Translations under genes and position numbers: made by a program | Shown here: positions 1 to 9,874 of the stretch, in pieces | Layout of the letters: every line of letters begins with the position of its first letter | Numbering within the stretch: position 1 is the first letter of the stretch | Notes under the pieces: generated by a model | The model's input: only the letters and a program-made list of their open reading frames with translations | Databases searched by the model: none | What the model was told of the DNA's origin: nothing | NCBI GenBank assembly: GCA_902596785.1 | Contig: CACJVG010000002.1 | Location: forward strand, 28,030 to 92,029 | Reading direction: 5' to 3' | Length of the DNA: 64,000 bases | DNA from: an uncultured Pelagibacteraceae bacterium | Lineage (GTDB): Bacteria > Pseudomonadota > Alphaproteobacteria > Pelagibacterales > Pelagibacteraceae

Positions 1-892
1 ACTGAGTTGTAAATATTTTATAATCTAAATTTATATTATCTATTTTTTTTTGAGCTACTTGCTCAGAGCTTTGTTCATCTGACTCTGTGTCTGACAGCTG
101 TTCGTCAAAGTTAAATTCATCTACACTATAGTCAGCATCTAGTGAAGCTTCAGATACATTTTCATCTTTTTCATCTTTATTATCTTCTTTGTCATTATTT
201 TCATCTTCATTTGATGGATTATCTTGTCCTTGATCTTGATTTTCCTCTTTTTTTTCATCTTCATCTTCACTTTGAAAAATATCCATTTCTTCCAATATTT
301 CTGAAAACTTTGAGCTATAAATGTTTTGATCTTCAAGATTTTTAAGCAAAAATTCTTTATGTTTTTCTATAGCGTCCTCAAAGTCTTTTTCCCAAAAATT
401 AAGCATTTTTGTTGCTAGAGGATTTAGCTTAATTTTATGAAAATTCTTAAGCATATATAACTCGAATGCCTCTGATACAGATACATCTTCTTTAGTTTTT
501 AATTGATCTTTGCGTTTACGATTTATTATTTGATGATAATTTTCTTGAAAATTTTTCTCAATTCCTTTTAACATTTTTCCTCCCAGAGTCTCATAACGTA
601 TTTTTTCAGCGATATTATAAAGAGATCTAGAAGAGGTATTTGAGGGAAGGTTTTTTTTGTAAATTGCTTCATTACAAAATTTTTTTTTCAAAGCAGAGGA
701 GTCTGTTTCTGCACGTAATCTTATAAAATCAGCTGGACTATTTAAATTATCAATCTCCAGAAAATTAAATTCTTTTATTTTTTTTTCTTCAGAATTTGTT
801 TTATTTAAATCAAAATCATCAGCAATTACTTTTGCCGTAGAAGTTAAAGCAATTTTAAATTTTTCTTTTAAATTATTTTCTTTAGTGCTCAT
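1..892 (-). CDS. cobT: Cobaltochelatase CobT-like subunit, 3' end cut off by window edge
   Basis: Minus-strand reading from ATG at 892..890 is open to the window edge ([27 protein letters not shown]...); acidic Asp/Glu-rich central region; TAATG overlap with the upstream CobS stop. Confidence 0.8.
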   Translation of the reverse strand, partial: MSTKENNLKEKFKIALTSTAKVIADDFDLNKTNSEEKKIKEFNFLEIDNLNSPADFIRLRAETDSSALKKKFCNEAIYKKNLPSNTSSRSLYNIAEKIRYETLGGKMLKGIEKNFQENYHQIINRKRKDQLKTKEDVSVSEAFELYMLKNFHKIKLNPLATKMLNFWEKDFEDAIEKHKEFLLKNLEDQNIYSSKFSEILEEMDIFQSEDEDEKKEENQDQGQDNPSNEDENNDKEDNKDEKDENVSEASLDADYSVDEFNFDEQLSDTESDEQSSEQVAQKKIDNINLDYKIFTTQ

Positions 893-1866
893 TAGATTTG
901 AATATTAATCAAAGACTCTGGCAATTCTTCACCAAAACATCTTTGATAATATTCTGCGATAGTATTCTTTTCAATATCATCACATTTATTAAGAAATGTT
1001 ACTCTAAAAGCGTAACCAGTGTCTTTAAATATCTCTGCATTTTCTGCCCAATGTAACACCGTTCTTGGGCTCATCACTGTTGAAATATCTCCTGCAATAA
1101 ATCCTTTACGCGTTAAAGATGCTACTTTTATCATGTTAGCAACCTTTTCTTTTCCCTTTGCGTTATTTAAGTTTTTATTTTTAGACAAAACAATATCCAT
1201 TTCTCTATCTAGGCTTAGATAGTTTAAAGTAGTAACAATATTCCATCTATCCATCTGACCTTGGTTAATTTGCTGGGTACCATGGTAAAGACCTGTCGTA
1301 TCACCAAGTCCAACAGTATTTGAAGTAGCAAATAATCTAAAAAATTTATTTTGTTTAATTACTTTGTTTTTATCTAGTAATGTAAAATTTCCCTCAGCTT
1401 CTAAAACTCTTTGAATTACAAACATTACATCAGGTCTACCAGCATCATATTCATCAAAAACAAGTGCAACTGGATTTTGTATAGACCATGGTAAAATTCC
1501 CTCGTTAAATTGAGTTACTTGTTTACCATCTTTAAGAACGATCGCATCTTTGCCAATCAAATCAATTCTACTAACATGACTATCTAAATTTACACGGATA
1601 CACGGCCAATTTAATCTTGCAGCTATTTGCTCAATGTGAGTAGATTTTCCAGTGCCATGATACCCTTGAACTAAAACTCTCTTATTAAATGCAAATCCTG
1701 AAATAATAGCTAAAGTAGTATCTCTATCGAACTTGTAGTTTTTATCAATCTCAGGAACGTATTCATTTTTTTTTGAAAATGCGTCAACTTCCATTTCTGA
1801 ATCAATTCCAAAAGTTTGTTTTAGTGAAACTTTAATATCTGGTTCTGTGTTAAGATTTGGTGTCAA
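892..1866 (-). CDS. cobS: Cobaltochelatase CobS-like AAA+ (MoxR-type) ATPase
   Basis: Walker [11 protein letters not shown], Walker [15 protein letters not shown], paired with CobT. Confidence 0.88.
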   Translation of the reverse strand: MTPNLNTEPDIKVSLKQTFGIDSEMEVDAFSKKNEYVPEIDKNYKFDRDTTLAIISGFAFNKRVLVQGYHGTGKSTHIEQIAARLNWPCIRVNLDSHVSRIDLIGKDAIVLKDGKQVTQFNEGILPWSIQNPVALVFDEYDAGRPDVMFVIQRVLEAEGNFTLLDKNKVIKQNKFFRLFATSNTVGLGDTTGLYHGTQQINQGQMDRWNIVTTLNYLSLDREMDIVLSKNKNLNNAKGKEKVANMIKVASLTRKGFIAGDISTVMSPRTVLHWAENAEIFKDTGYAFRVTFLNKCDDIEKNTIAEYYQRCFGEELPESLINIQI

Positions 1867-2383
1867 TTTTTTCTCTATAGGTATTTTTTAATTGAGTGTA
1901 AGCCAATGTTATAAGTTTAAGTTTTTCCTCGTATTTTTTATTCCCAGAATTCATATCAGGGTGAAATTTTTTCACAAGTAATTTGAATTTATCTTGTATT
2001 TTCTTCCACTTTAAACCCACAGAAACCCCCAATATTCCAAAAGCTTTTATATCTTTATGATCGAATTTAAATTGACGCATATGATTATAATCTCCATTTA
2101 TTTTTTCTTTATCGAACTCATCTCTCAAAGTTGTATTCCATAACACTTTAAAAAAATTATCTGAAGAGCTAAAGCTTTGCGTGGGTTTGTGCCAAGTCAT
2201 GTCAGATTTTAAAAAATCCATTACTTGGTCATCATTCATTCCTGAAAAATAGTTCCAATTTTTATTAAATTCTTTTACATGCTCAAGGCAAAGCATTCTA
2301 AATTTTCTGCTATTATCTTTTTCAACTGGTGCCTTATATTCACCTATTTCATTACAATTATTCCAGTCACAAATATTTTTCAT
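1850..2383 (-). CDS. J-domain (DnaJ-like) protein
   Basis: C-terminal J-domain with HPD ([25 protein letters not shown]); start taken at internal Met (MKNICDWNN); sits between BolA and CobS. Confidence 0.8.
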   Translation of the reverse strand: MKNICDWNNCNEIGEYKAPVEKDNSRKFRMLCLEHVKEFNKNWNYFSGMNDDQVMDFLKSDMTWHKPTQSFSSSDNFFKVLWNTTLRDEFDKEKINGDYNHMRQFKFDHKDIKAFGILGVSVGLKWKKIQDKFKLLVKKFHPDMNSGNKKYEEKLKLITLAYTQLKNTYREKIDTKS

Positions 2384-2400
2384 GATATATAATAACATAT

Positions 2401-2661
2401 ATGGATATAAATGAGTTAATTACAATTGTAAAAAATAAATTATTAAATCAAATAAATATTGAAAGTATAAATATTGAAGATAAATCTTTTCTTCATAAAA
2501 ATCATAAAGGAAATCAAGAAGGAAAATATCATTTAAAATTAATTATTGTTTCTGAAGAACTAAAAAAAATGAATAAAATTGAAAGTAATAAAAAAATTTA
2601 CAAGATTTTAGACCAAGAATTAAAAGAATTTATTCACTCAATCCAAATTTTAATTAGTTAA
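2401..2661 (+). CDS. bolA: BolA family protein
   Basis: 86 aa, BolA-like fold motif HKNHKGNQEGKYHLKLIIVSEEL; divergent from the DnaJ-CobS-CobT genes. Confidence 0.75.
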   Translation: MDINELITIVKNKLLNQINIESINIEDKSFLHKNHKGNQEGKYHLKLIIVSEELKKMNKIESNKKIYKILDQELKEFIHSIQILIS

Positions 2662-3756
2662 AAATTTTCTTAAAAATAAATTTAACTTTTTTTTGGAGTA
2701 TTGTTTATTAAAAATTGGTTTACCAATTTTTTTTAACAAAACTAAGTTAATTTTTTCAGAATTATTTTTTTTATCTTTGATCATAAAAGATAAAATCTTA
2801 TTTAAATCTCTGATAGAAAAATATTTTTTTATGGAAGAAGGTAGACTAGAGTTATCAATATGATTTATAATTAAATTATATTCATTTTTACTGAGCATAT
2901 TTTCTTTTAAACTAAAATTAAGTGCTGTCTTCATTCCAAGTATCACGGCTTCACCATGATTTAGTTTATGGCTGTACCCTAAGCCTGCCTCATAAGCATG
3001 GGCAAATGTATGACCAAAATTTAATACCTTTCTTAATGCTGTTTCTTTTTCATCTTTTTCGACTATCTTTTTTTTAATTTTACAACTTTCATAGATAGCT
3101 TTTTCAATAAATGGAGATGAAAGATTTAAAATTTTTTTAAGATTTTTATTCAAGAAATTAAATAATTTTTTGTTATCAATTAATGAATGCTTCAATATTT
3201 CTCCATATCCACAAATTATTTCTCTTTTTGATAAAGATTTAAGAAATTGAATATCTGAGAGAACCAGTGATGGTTGATAAAAGCTTCCTATTAAATTTTT
3301 ACCATATTTAGAATTAACTCCAGTTTTTCCCCCGATTGATGAATCAACTTGAGCTAAAAGAGTTGTTGGAATATTTGCAAACTTAATGCCTCTTTTGAAA
3401 AGATTAGCTGCAAAACCACTTACATCGCCTGTAATTCCTCCTCCTAAAGAAATTAAAACATCATTTCTTGAAAAGTTTTTATTTAATAAAACTTCTAGAA
3501 TTTTATTAACGCTATTAATATTTTTGTTTTTTTCACTAGCATTAAAAAATAACACAAAAATACTTTTATTTTTAAAAGACCTTTTAATATTTGAAACAAA
3601 TTTTTTTGGAACATTTTTATCAACAACAATCAAACATTTATCAAAATCAATTGAATTTGATTTAAAAATTTTTGATATGCTTGAGGTTAAATTTGATCCA
3701 ATAATTATTGGATATTTTTCGGTTTTAGTTATTATATTTAATTTAGTTTGTTTCAT
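2650..3756 (-). CDS. aroB: 3-dehydroquinate synthase
   Basis: GGGITGDVSGFAANLFKRGIKFANIPTTLLAQVDSSIGGKTGVN, NFGHTFAHAYE, LNHGEAV motifs. Confidence 0.95.
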   Translation of the reverse strand: MKQTKLNIITKTEKYPIIIGSNLTSSISKIFKSNSIDFDKCLIVVDKNVPKKFVSNIKRSFKNKSIFVLFFNASEKNKNINSVNKILEVLLNKNFSRNDVLISLGGGITGDVSGFAANLFKRGIKFANIPTTLLAQVDSSIGGKTGVNSKYGKNLIGSFYQPSLVLSDIQFLKSLSKREIICGYGEILKHSLIDNKKLFNFLNKNLKKILNLSSPFIEKAIYESCKIKKKIVEKDEKETALRKVLNFGHTFAHAYEAGLGYSHKLNHGEAVILGMKTALNFSLKENMLSKNEYNLIINHIDNSSLPSSIKKYFSIRDLNKILSFMIKDKKNNSEKINLVLLKKIGKPIFNKQYSKKKLNLFLRKFLTN

Positions 3757-4255
3757 AAATTTTTACAATTTTATTTACTATTTCACTTTTAGTAAGATTA
3801 TCACACTTTATCTCAAATAAAGCTTTAGAATAAATGTTAGATCGTTTCTTAATTAAATCAATTAACTCAGCATCGGTTGCATTAATCGCTAATGGTCTTT
3901 TTTTACTGTTTTTAATTCTATTTAACAATGTTTTATCATCCCAATTTAGCCAAAAAGATAAATGATTTTTTAAAATTTCTTTTCTAATATTGTTATTTGT
4001 AAAAGCCCCCCCACCAAGTGAAATCACAGTAGAGTTTAATTTAAGTTTTTTTAAAGTTGTTTGTTCCTCAATATTTCTAAAATAATTCTCACCCTTAACT
4101 TCAAAGATTTTTTTTATTGTAATGTTTAAATTTTTTTCAATTTCTTTATCGATATCTACAAATTTTAATTTTAATTTCTTAGCTACTAAGGATCCAATAG
4201 AGGTCTTACCAGAACCCATCATCCCCAAAAAAACAAGATTTTCTTTTGATTTCAT
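3743..4255 (-). CDS. aroK: Shikimate kinase
   Basis: GMMGSGKTSIGSLVAKKL P-loop, FVDIDKEIE, ISLGGGAF; start taken at Met at 4255. Confidence 0.92.
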   Translation of the reverse strand: MKSKENLVFLGMMGSGKTSIGSLVAKKLKLKFVDIDKEIEKNLNITIKKIFEVKGENYFRNIEEQTTLKKLKLNSTVISLGGGAFTNNNIRKEILKNHLSFWLNWDDKTLLNRIKNSKKRPLAINATDAELIDLIKKRSNIYSKALFEIKCDNLTKSEIVNKIVKIYETN

Positions 4256-4312
4256 AAGTTTCTTTATTGAAAAAACATAAATATGTCTTAATTTGAAATT
4301 ATCTAAAAGTAT

Positions 4313-4495
4313 ATGCAATTCATTAAAAACACAAGTTCAGGCAAAGCAAGTATCATAGGACTTGTGATTAAATCTATAATCGGATTAGGGGTTATTTTAG
4401 GTATTATTTTTTTTCTAAGTACAATTGATTTTCCTGCACCTAAAAAAGAAATTGAAAAAATTATTCCAAATGAAAATTTTAAAATTGTTAAATAA
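4313..4495 (+). CDS. Small single-pass membrane protein, unknown function
   Basis: 60 aa ORF with one hydrophobic helix (IIGLVIKSIIGLGVILGIIFFLS); overlaps the next gene. Confidence 0.6.
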   Translation: MQFIKNTSSGKASIIGLVIKSIIGLGVILGIIFFLSTIDFPAPKKEIEKIIPNENFKIVK

Positions 4496-6233
4496 GAAAA
4501 TTCTTTTAATTAAATTAGTTTGTCTTATTTTTTTTACACCTGCGTTTGCTGAAGAGAAACCGATTGATATTTGGAATATAGAAAAAAAAGATAATCAAGC
4601 TATTTCAGAAACAAATATTTCAAGTGAAAATTCAAGCAGTACTATTCAGAATAGTGTTTATGAACTACAAACAAATAAACAAACAGATACTATTAAACTT
4701 GAGAAAGAATTTTCATCAAAAGAAATTAAAATTGTTGGACTATATGATCCTAGTGAATACGGTTTGAGTATGGATATGTGGTCAAATTCTGATGGAACTA
4801 AATTAAAAAATTTATTTCAGAATATTAATAAGTTTAATCTTTCAGAGGATGCATCTGATATAATGCACATATCTTTATTAACCAACGCTTATTCTCCAAC
4901 TCAGAATATTACTGAGAAAGAATTTATGAACTTCAAATCTGATTGGTTAATAAAAGATGCAAACTTAGAATTAATAGAAGAATATTTAATTAAAAACCAA
5001 ATAATAAATTTGCATCCAAATTTAACAAGATATTTGGTAGATACTTATTTATCAGAATCAAACGTAAAAAAATCATGTGAGATTTTTTCTAAAAATTCTG
5101 AACCCATTCAAGATGAATATTTATCAAAATTTAATTTATATTGTTTAATCAATTATGGAAAAAATGAAGAAGCACAACTAATCTTAGATTTAAAAAAAGA
5201 GTTAGGTTTTGAAGATAGTTATTACGAAAACAAAATAAATTATTTATTTGGATATTTAGATGAGGCAGATAAAGAAATATCAATAAATTCAATTTTAGAT
5301 TTTCATTTGGCTCATAGAACTAACCCTGAGTTTTCTTATGAACCAAGCGAAGATACACCTAAAATAATTTGGAAATATCTTTCAGCTGCTAATTTACTTT
5401 TTAAAATTCAAGATATAGAGATTACGGATGTAGAAAAAATTTCTACAATAGAAAAAGCTGTTAATGATAAAAATTATTCTGAAGAGGAGTTATTCGAATT
5501 TTATAAAAAATTCCAATTTAATATTAATCAATTTTTAAATGCAAAAGAGGCATATAAATCCCTATCTTCAATCGAGGGACGCGCTCTTTTATATCAAAGA
5601 ATTCTTTTAGCTGAAGAACCAAAAATCAAATTAGAATTTATAAAGATATTAAAGGATCTATTTATATCTGATGAAATAGGTGATGCCTTTGATTTAGAAT
5701 TAAAAAAATTTTTAGGTGAAATTAATGTTGAGGATGTGCCTTCAAATTTTACAACATTTTATAATAGCAATCTAAACAAGAAAGAGACAGCAGATAAAAA
5801 GATTAAATATAATAGTAAAATTTTACATCAATCAAAACTTATAAATTATTTTAATGGGGACTATGCAAAATCTAAAATTGAAGAGGATCTAGATAAATTT
5901 TTAAAGAAAATTAAAAAAGATAAAAAATATTTTTTATCAAAAAAAGATATAATTTTTATAGAGGCACTTAAATCTGATGGAGTTGAAATTTCAAAAAAAT
6001 ATGACAGTCTTTATGAGGTGAAGCAATCAGAAATGCCTGCCGATATTCAAACAATGATAGATAATAATGAGATGGGTGCCGCATTGTTGAGAATAATTGA
6101 GGTAATTGGACCTGATAAAATTGAAAATATTGATGAAGATACAGTTTATTTTATTATCAATACTTTAAATCAATTAAATGTTGATTTAATTAGAAACAAA
6201 CTATTGCTAAAAGTTCTTCCTTTAAAAGTATAA
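4470..6233 (+). CDS. Large exported protein of unknown function
   Basis: 587 aa from ATG 4470 (MKILKLLNKKILLIKLVCLIFFTPAFAEEKP: signal peptide with AFA-type cleavage site); no family recognised. Confidence 0.75.
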   Translation: MKILKLLNKKILLIKLVCLIFFTPAFAEEKPIDIWNIEKKDNQAISETNISSENSSSTIQNSVYELQTNKQTDTIKLEKEFSSKEIKIVGLYDPSEYGLSMDMWSNSDGTKLKNLFQNINKFNLSEDASDIMHISLLTNAYSPTQNITEKEFMNFKSDWLIKDANLELIEEYLIKNQIINLHPNLTRYLVDTYLSESNVKKSCEIFSKNSEPIQDEYLSKFNLYCLINYGKNEEAQLILDLKKELGFEDSYYENKINYLFGYLDEADKEISINSILDFHLAHRTNPEFSYEPSEDTPKIIWKYLSAANLLFKIQDIEITDVEKISTIEKAVNDKNYSEEELFEFYKKFQFNINQFLNAKEAYKSLSSIEGRALLYQRILLAEEPKIKLEFIKILKDLFISDEIGDAFDLELKKFLGEINVEDVPSNFTTFYNSNLNKKETADKKIKYNSKILHQSKLINYFNGDYAKSKIEEDLDKFLKKIKKDKKYFLSKKDIIFIEALKSDGVEISKKYDSLYEVKQSEMPADIQTMIDNNEMGAALLRIIEVIGPDKIENIDEDTVYFIINTLNQLNVDLIRNKLLLKVLPLKV

Positions 6234-6254
6234 AAATTATAATAAAATCAAGTT

Positions 6255-6773
6255 ATGGCCATCAGAACTATAATAACAGAACCTAATAAATTACTTAGGC
6301 AAATATCTAAACCAGTCAATAGCGTTGGTAAAGAAGAACAAAAATTGATGGATGATATGCTGGAGACAATGTATGACGCAAATGGAATTGGTCTCGCGGC
6401 CATACAAGTTGGTGTACCAAAGAGAATTATTGTTATGGATATAAGTAAAGATGAGAATAAAAAAGAGCCAAGATATTTCGTAAATCCAGTTATTAAAAAT
6501 AAAGATCCAGAAAAAGCAACTTATGAAGAAGGATGTCTTTCTGTACCAAATCAGTTTGCAGAAATTGATAGACCTAGTAAGTGTGAAGTAGAATATCTTG
6601 ATTATGATGGAGAAAAGAAATTGCTAAAGGCCGATGGTCTTCTGGCAACATGTATTCAGCACGAGATGGACCATTTAGAGGGAATCCTATTTATTGATTA
6701 TCTTTCAAAATTAAAAAGGTCAATGATAATTAAAAAATTATCAAAATTAAAATCTACTTCTGTAGAAGCTTAA
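6255..6773 (+). CDS. def: Peptide deformylase
   Basis: GIGLAAIQVG, EEGCLSVP, QHEMDHLEG motifs. Confidence 0.97.
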   Translation: MAIRTIITEPNKLLRQISKPVNSVGKEEQKLMDDMLETMYDANGIGLAAIQVGVPKRIIVMDISKDENKKEPRYFVNPVIKNKDPEKATYEEGCLSVPNQFAEIDRPSKCEVEYLDYDGEKKLLKADGLLATCIQHEMDHLEGILFIDYLSKLKRSMIIKKLSKLKSTSVEA

Positions 6774-6776
6774 TCA

Positions 6777-7700
6777 ATGTTAAAAAAAATAGTTTTTATG
6801 GGTACTCCCATGTTCGCTGTTCCAATTTTAAAATCACTTTATCAAAATGGATATCCTATTTCTTGTGTTTATACACAACCACCTCAAAAATCTAAAAGAG
6901 GTCAAAAAATTAACAAGTCACCAATTCAATTAATTTCAGAGACTTTAAATATAGAATTTAGAACACCAAATTCATTAAAAGAAAATTTAGATGAATTAGA
7001 GTATTTTAAATCTTTAGAGGCAGATTTGGCAATAGTTGTTGCTTATGGTCAAATTATACCAAAGTCATATTTAAATTTAACTAAAAAAGGATTTATTAAT
7101 ATACATGCATCTATTCTTCCAAAATGGAGAGGCGCTGCTCCTATTCAAAGATCAATTATGAATTTAGATAAAGAGACAGGAATTAGTATTATGAAAATAG
7201 GGGAGGAACTAGATACAGGACCAGTATGTAATGTTTATAAAATTAATATAGAAAATAATTTAAATGCTGAAGATATTAATAAAAAGTTATCAAGTTTGGC
7301 TGCAGAGAAAATTTTAGATAATATAGATGATATATATGAGGATAAAGCAAACTTTATAGAACAAGATCACTCATCAGCTACATACGCATCAAAAATTCAA
7401 AAATTAGATGGGCAGATTAATTGGAAAGAAGATGCTAAAATTATAATTGGTAAAATAAATGGACTTTATCCAGTTCCAGGCGCTTATTTCATGTTTAACG
7501 GTGAGAGATATAAAATATTAAAAGCAGAAATTGGACAAGCACAAGGAAAACCAGGTGAGGTTTTATCTGACCATTTAGAAATTTCATGTGGAGATAAAAA
7601 ATCAATAAAAATTAAAGAAATACAAAGACAAGGAAAAAAGCCTCAAAGTATTGGAGAATTTGTTTTAGGAACACAAATTAAAAAGGGTTCATTTTTATAA
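6777..7700 (+). CDS. fmt: Methionyl-tRNA formyltransferase
   Basis: FMGTPMFAVPIL, NIHASILPKWRGAAPIQRSI, GISIMKIGEELDTGPV. Confidence 0.96.
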   Translation: MLKKIVFMGTPMFAVPILKSLYQNGYPISCVYTQPPQKSKRGQKINKSPIQLISETLNIEFRTPNSLKENLDELEYFKSLEADLAIVVAYGQIIPKSYLNLTKKGFINIHASILPKWRGAAPIQRSIMNLDKETGISIMKIGEELDTGPVCNVYKINIENNLNAEDINKKLSSLAAEKILDNIDDIYEDKANFIEQDHSSATYASKIQKLDGQINWKEDAKIIIGKINGLYPVPGAYFMFNGERYKILKAEIGQAQGKPGEVLSDHLEISCGDKKSIKIKEIQRQGKKPQSIGEFVLGTQIKKGSFL

Positions 7701-8440
7701 TGAATAGATACCAAATACTTATTGAATATTTAGGGACAAATTTTAGAGGATGGCAAATTCAAAAAAAGGGCCAAACAATTCAAGGATTAATTCAAGAAAA
7801 ATTATCAAAATTATTAAAAGAAAAAATTGTTTTACATGGTCAAGGAAGAACTGATGCAGGGGTTCATGCATTTGAGCAATCTGCACACTTCGATTGTAAA
7901 ATTAAAATAATTGATACAATTAAATTTTTAAAATCCATTAATCATTTTTTAAATTTAAAAGACATTGCAATTAAAAATATTAAAAAAAGAAATAATAAAT
8001 TTCATGCTAGATTTTCAGCAAAACAAAGAATTTATAAATACTTTATTTTTAATCAAATAAGCCAACCAATAATTGAAAAAAACAGAGCATGGCATGTTCG
8101 TAAGCCTTTAGATTTAGAATTAATGAAAAAGGGTGCAAAAAAGTTATTAGGAACCCATGATTATTCAACTTTTAGATCATCAAGTTGTCATGCAAAAAGT
8201 CCAATTAAAACTTTAAAATCAATAAATATTAAATCATCAAAAAACAAAATTGAATTTCAATTTAGTTCTCAATCTTTTTTACAACATCAGGTCAGATCTA
8301 TGGTTGGTTGTTTAAAATATTTGGGGGAAAAGAAATGGGATTTGAAAACTTTTGAAAAGAGATTTAAGTCAAAAAAAAGAACACTGTGTGCTCCTCCTGC
8401 ACCACCAAGTGGTTTATTTTTATTTAGAGTTCTTTATTAA
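7700..8440 (+). CDS. truA: tRNA pseudouridine(38-40) synthase
   Basis: GRTDAGVHA catalytic motif, FLQHQVRSMVGCL. Confidence 0.95.
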   Translation: MNRYQILIEYLGTNFRGWQIQKKGQTIQGLIQEKLSKLLKEKIVLHGQGRTDAGVHAFEQSAHFDCKIKIIDTIKFLKSINHFLNLKDIAIKNIKKRNNKFHARFSAKQRIYKYFIFNQISQPIIEKNRAWHVRKPLDLELMKKGAKKLLGTHDYSTFRSSSCHAKSPIKTLKSINIKSSKNKIEFQFSSQSFLQHQVRSMVGCLKYLGEKKWDLKTFEKRFKSKKRTLCAPPAPPSGLFLFRVLY

Positions 8441-8911
8441 TTTATTTTTATTGCTCATAGCAAACTTTTTATTTATTCGCCATCTAGACTCAGCTCTTAC
8501 AATATACCCACAACAGTTTTTTGATTTACATTTACAAGGAAATTGTTTGTAGTTTTCATCATAACCAAATCCATAATCACATGTAAACTCCTCACCTTTT
8601 TTAATATCTTTGATTGCTTTGACCCAAATTTTCAATCCCTTTCCATCGTAATCACAATTATTATCACAAGAATGATTAATTAAACCTGCGGTATTCCATG
8701 GAAAATCTCCATCTAGATCGTATCTTTTATTTATTGTGAATAAATATATTGGTTTACTATTATCGTACTTATCAGAATCTTGTGTTTGTTTTTTAGTTAT
8801 AAGTTTTCCAACATAGTCTATTATTTTTGTTCCCTCTTTAATGTCACGAGTTGCATAAAGCCCTCTTCCTTTATTATCAATGCCAGATTTTTTTATTTTA
8901 TATAACTTCAT
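8420..8911 (-). CDS. SET domain protein (putative protein-lysine methyltransferase)
   Basis: GRGLYATRDIKEGTKIIDYVG, LINHSCDNNC, EEFTCDYGFGYD and post-SET CKCKSKNC. Confidence 0.87.
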   Translation of the reverse strand: MKLYKIKKSGIDNKGRGLYATRDIKEGTKIIDYVGKLITKKQTQDSDKYDNSKPIYLFTINKRYDLDGDFPWNTAGLINHSCDNNCDYDGKGLKIWVKAIKDIKKGEEFTCDYGFGYDENYKQFPCKCKSKNCCGYIVRAESRWRINKKFAMSNKNKLIKNSK

Positions 8912-8944
8912 GAAATTTTTTATTTAGAGTTTTCTTAAGAATTA

Positions 8945-9874
8945 TCAATTAAATTCTAAAAGAGCATCAACGTGTCTTTTAGTGCTGTCTCGAAGTGCAT
9001 TTAGGTCATAACCGCCCTCTAAAATTGAAACAACTTTTCCACTACAAAACTTTTTAGAGGTCTCTAATACTCTTTTAGTAATAGTAAAATAATCCTCTGT
9101 TTTTAAATTAAATTGAGCGAGAGGGTCATCTTCATGGGCGTCAAAACCAGCGCTAATCAATATAAACTCTGGTCTAAACTCTTCTAATTTTTTTAATACA
9201 CGGTCAAATACGTTTAAATATTCTTCTGAACTTATACCAGCTGGCAAAGGTATATTAAAGATATTGTTAAATTTACCTCTTTCTTTTTCAGAACCAGTTC
9301 CTGGGTAGTAGGGATATTGGTGAGTTGATATAAAAAGAACATTTTCATTTTCATAAAAAATATCCTGTGTTCCATTACCGTGATGTACATCAAAATCTAT
9401 TATTGCAACTTTTTTATATTTATATTTTTTTAACAAATAATTTGCACCAATACTCACTGAATTTAAAATGCAAAAACCAGCTGCTTTATTTTGTGAACTA
9501 TGATGTCCAGGAGGTCGAACACCACAAAATGCATTTTTAAATTCTTTTTTTTCTACTCCATCAATTGCAGCAATTATTGATCCAACTGCATCGAAAGTTG
9601 CATCTTTGCTTCCAGGTGAAATGATTGTATCACCATCAAGTGAAGAAAAACCTTTTTTTGGGAAAGAACTTTTTACTAAATTTAAATAATTATTTTCATG
9701 TGTGGTTAATAGAATATCATCTGAAACCTTAGATGGTTTCTTCCATATAAGATTTTTATTATTAAGTTTTTTAAAATTTTCTACTATGACTGATACCCTT
9801 GCTATTTGTTCTGGATGTCCAGGACCTGTATCATGATTTTGAGATGTATCTGATGTAATTAAACCAGTTTTCAC
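8945..9874 (-). CDS. Histone deacetylase-like (class II HDAC / AcuC-type) zinc amidohydrolase
   Basis: GVRPPGHHS, DFDVHHGNGTQDIFY, SAGFDAHEDDPLA, LEGGYDL motifs. Confidence 0.9.
   Translation of the reverse strand: MKTGLITSDTSQNHDTGPGHPEQIARVSVIVENFKKLNNKNLIWKKPSKVSDDILLTTHENNYLNLVKSSFPKKGFSSLDGDTIISPGSKDATFDAVGSIIAAIDGVEKKEFKNAFCGVRPPGHHSSQNKAAGFCILNSVSIGANYLLKKYKYKKVAIIDFDVHHGNGTQDIFYENENVLFISTHQYPYYPGTGSEKERGKFNNIFNIPLPAGISSEEYLNVFDRVLKKLEEFRPEFILISAGFDAHEDDPLAQFNLKTEDYFTITKRVLETSKKFCSGKVVSILEGGYDLNALRDSTKRHVDALLEFN

Noticed and set aside
142-345. Plus-strand ORF opposite cobT (and minus ORF 139..336 in another frame)
   Set aside because: Low-complexity shadow of the acidic Asp/Glu-rich CobT region; the real frame is the minus-strand CobT continuation.
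9871-9874. Idea that the HDAC/SET pair indicates eukaryotic contamination or chromatin
   Set aside because: Both genes are in a bacterial operon with dapD/dapE and share its compact overlaps and AT-rich composition; bacterial HDAC-like and SET proteins are known.
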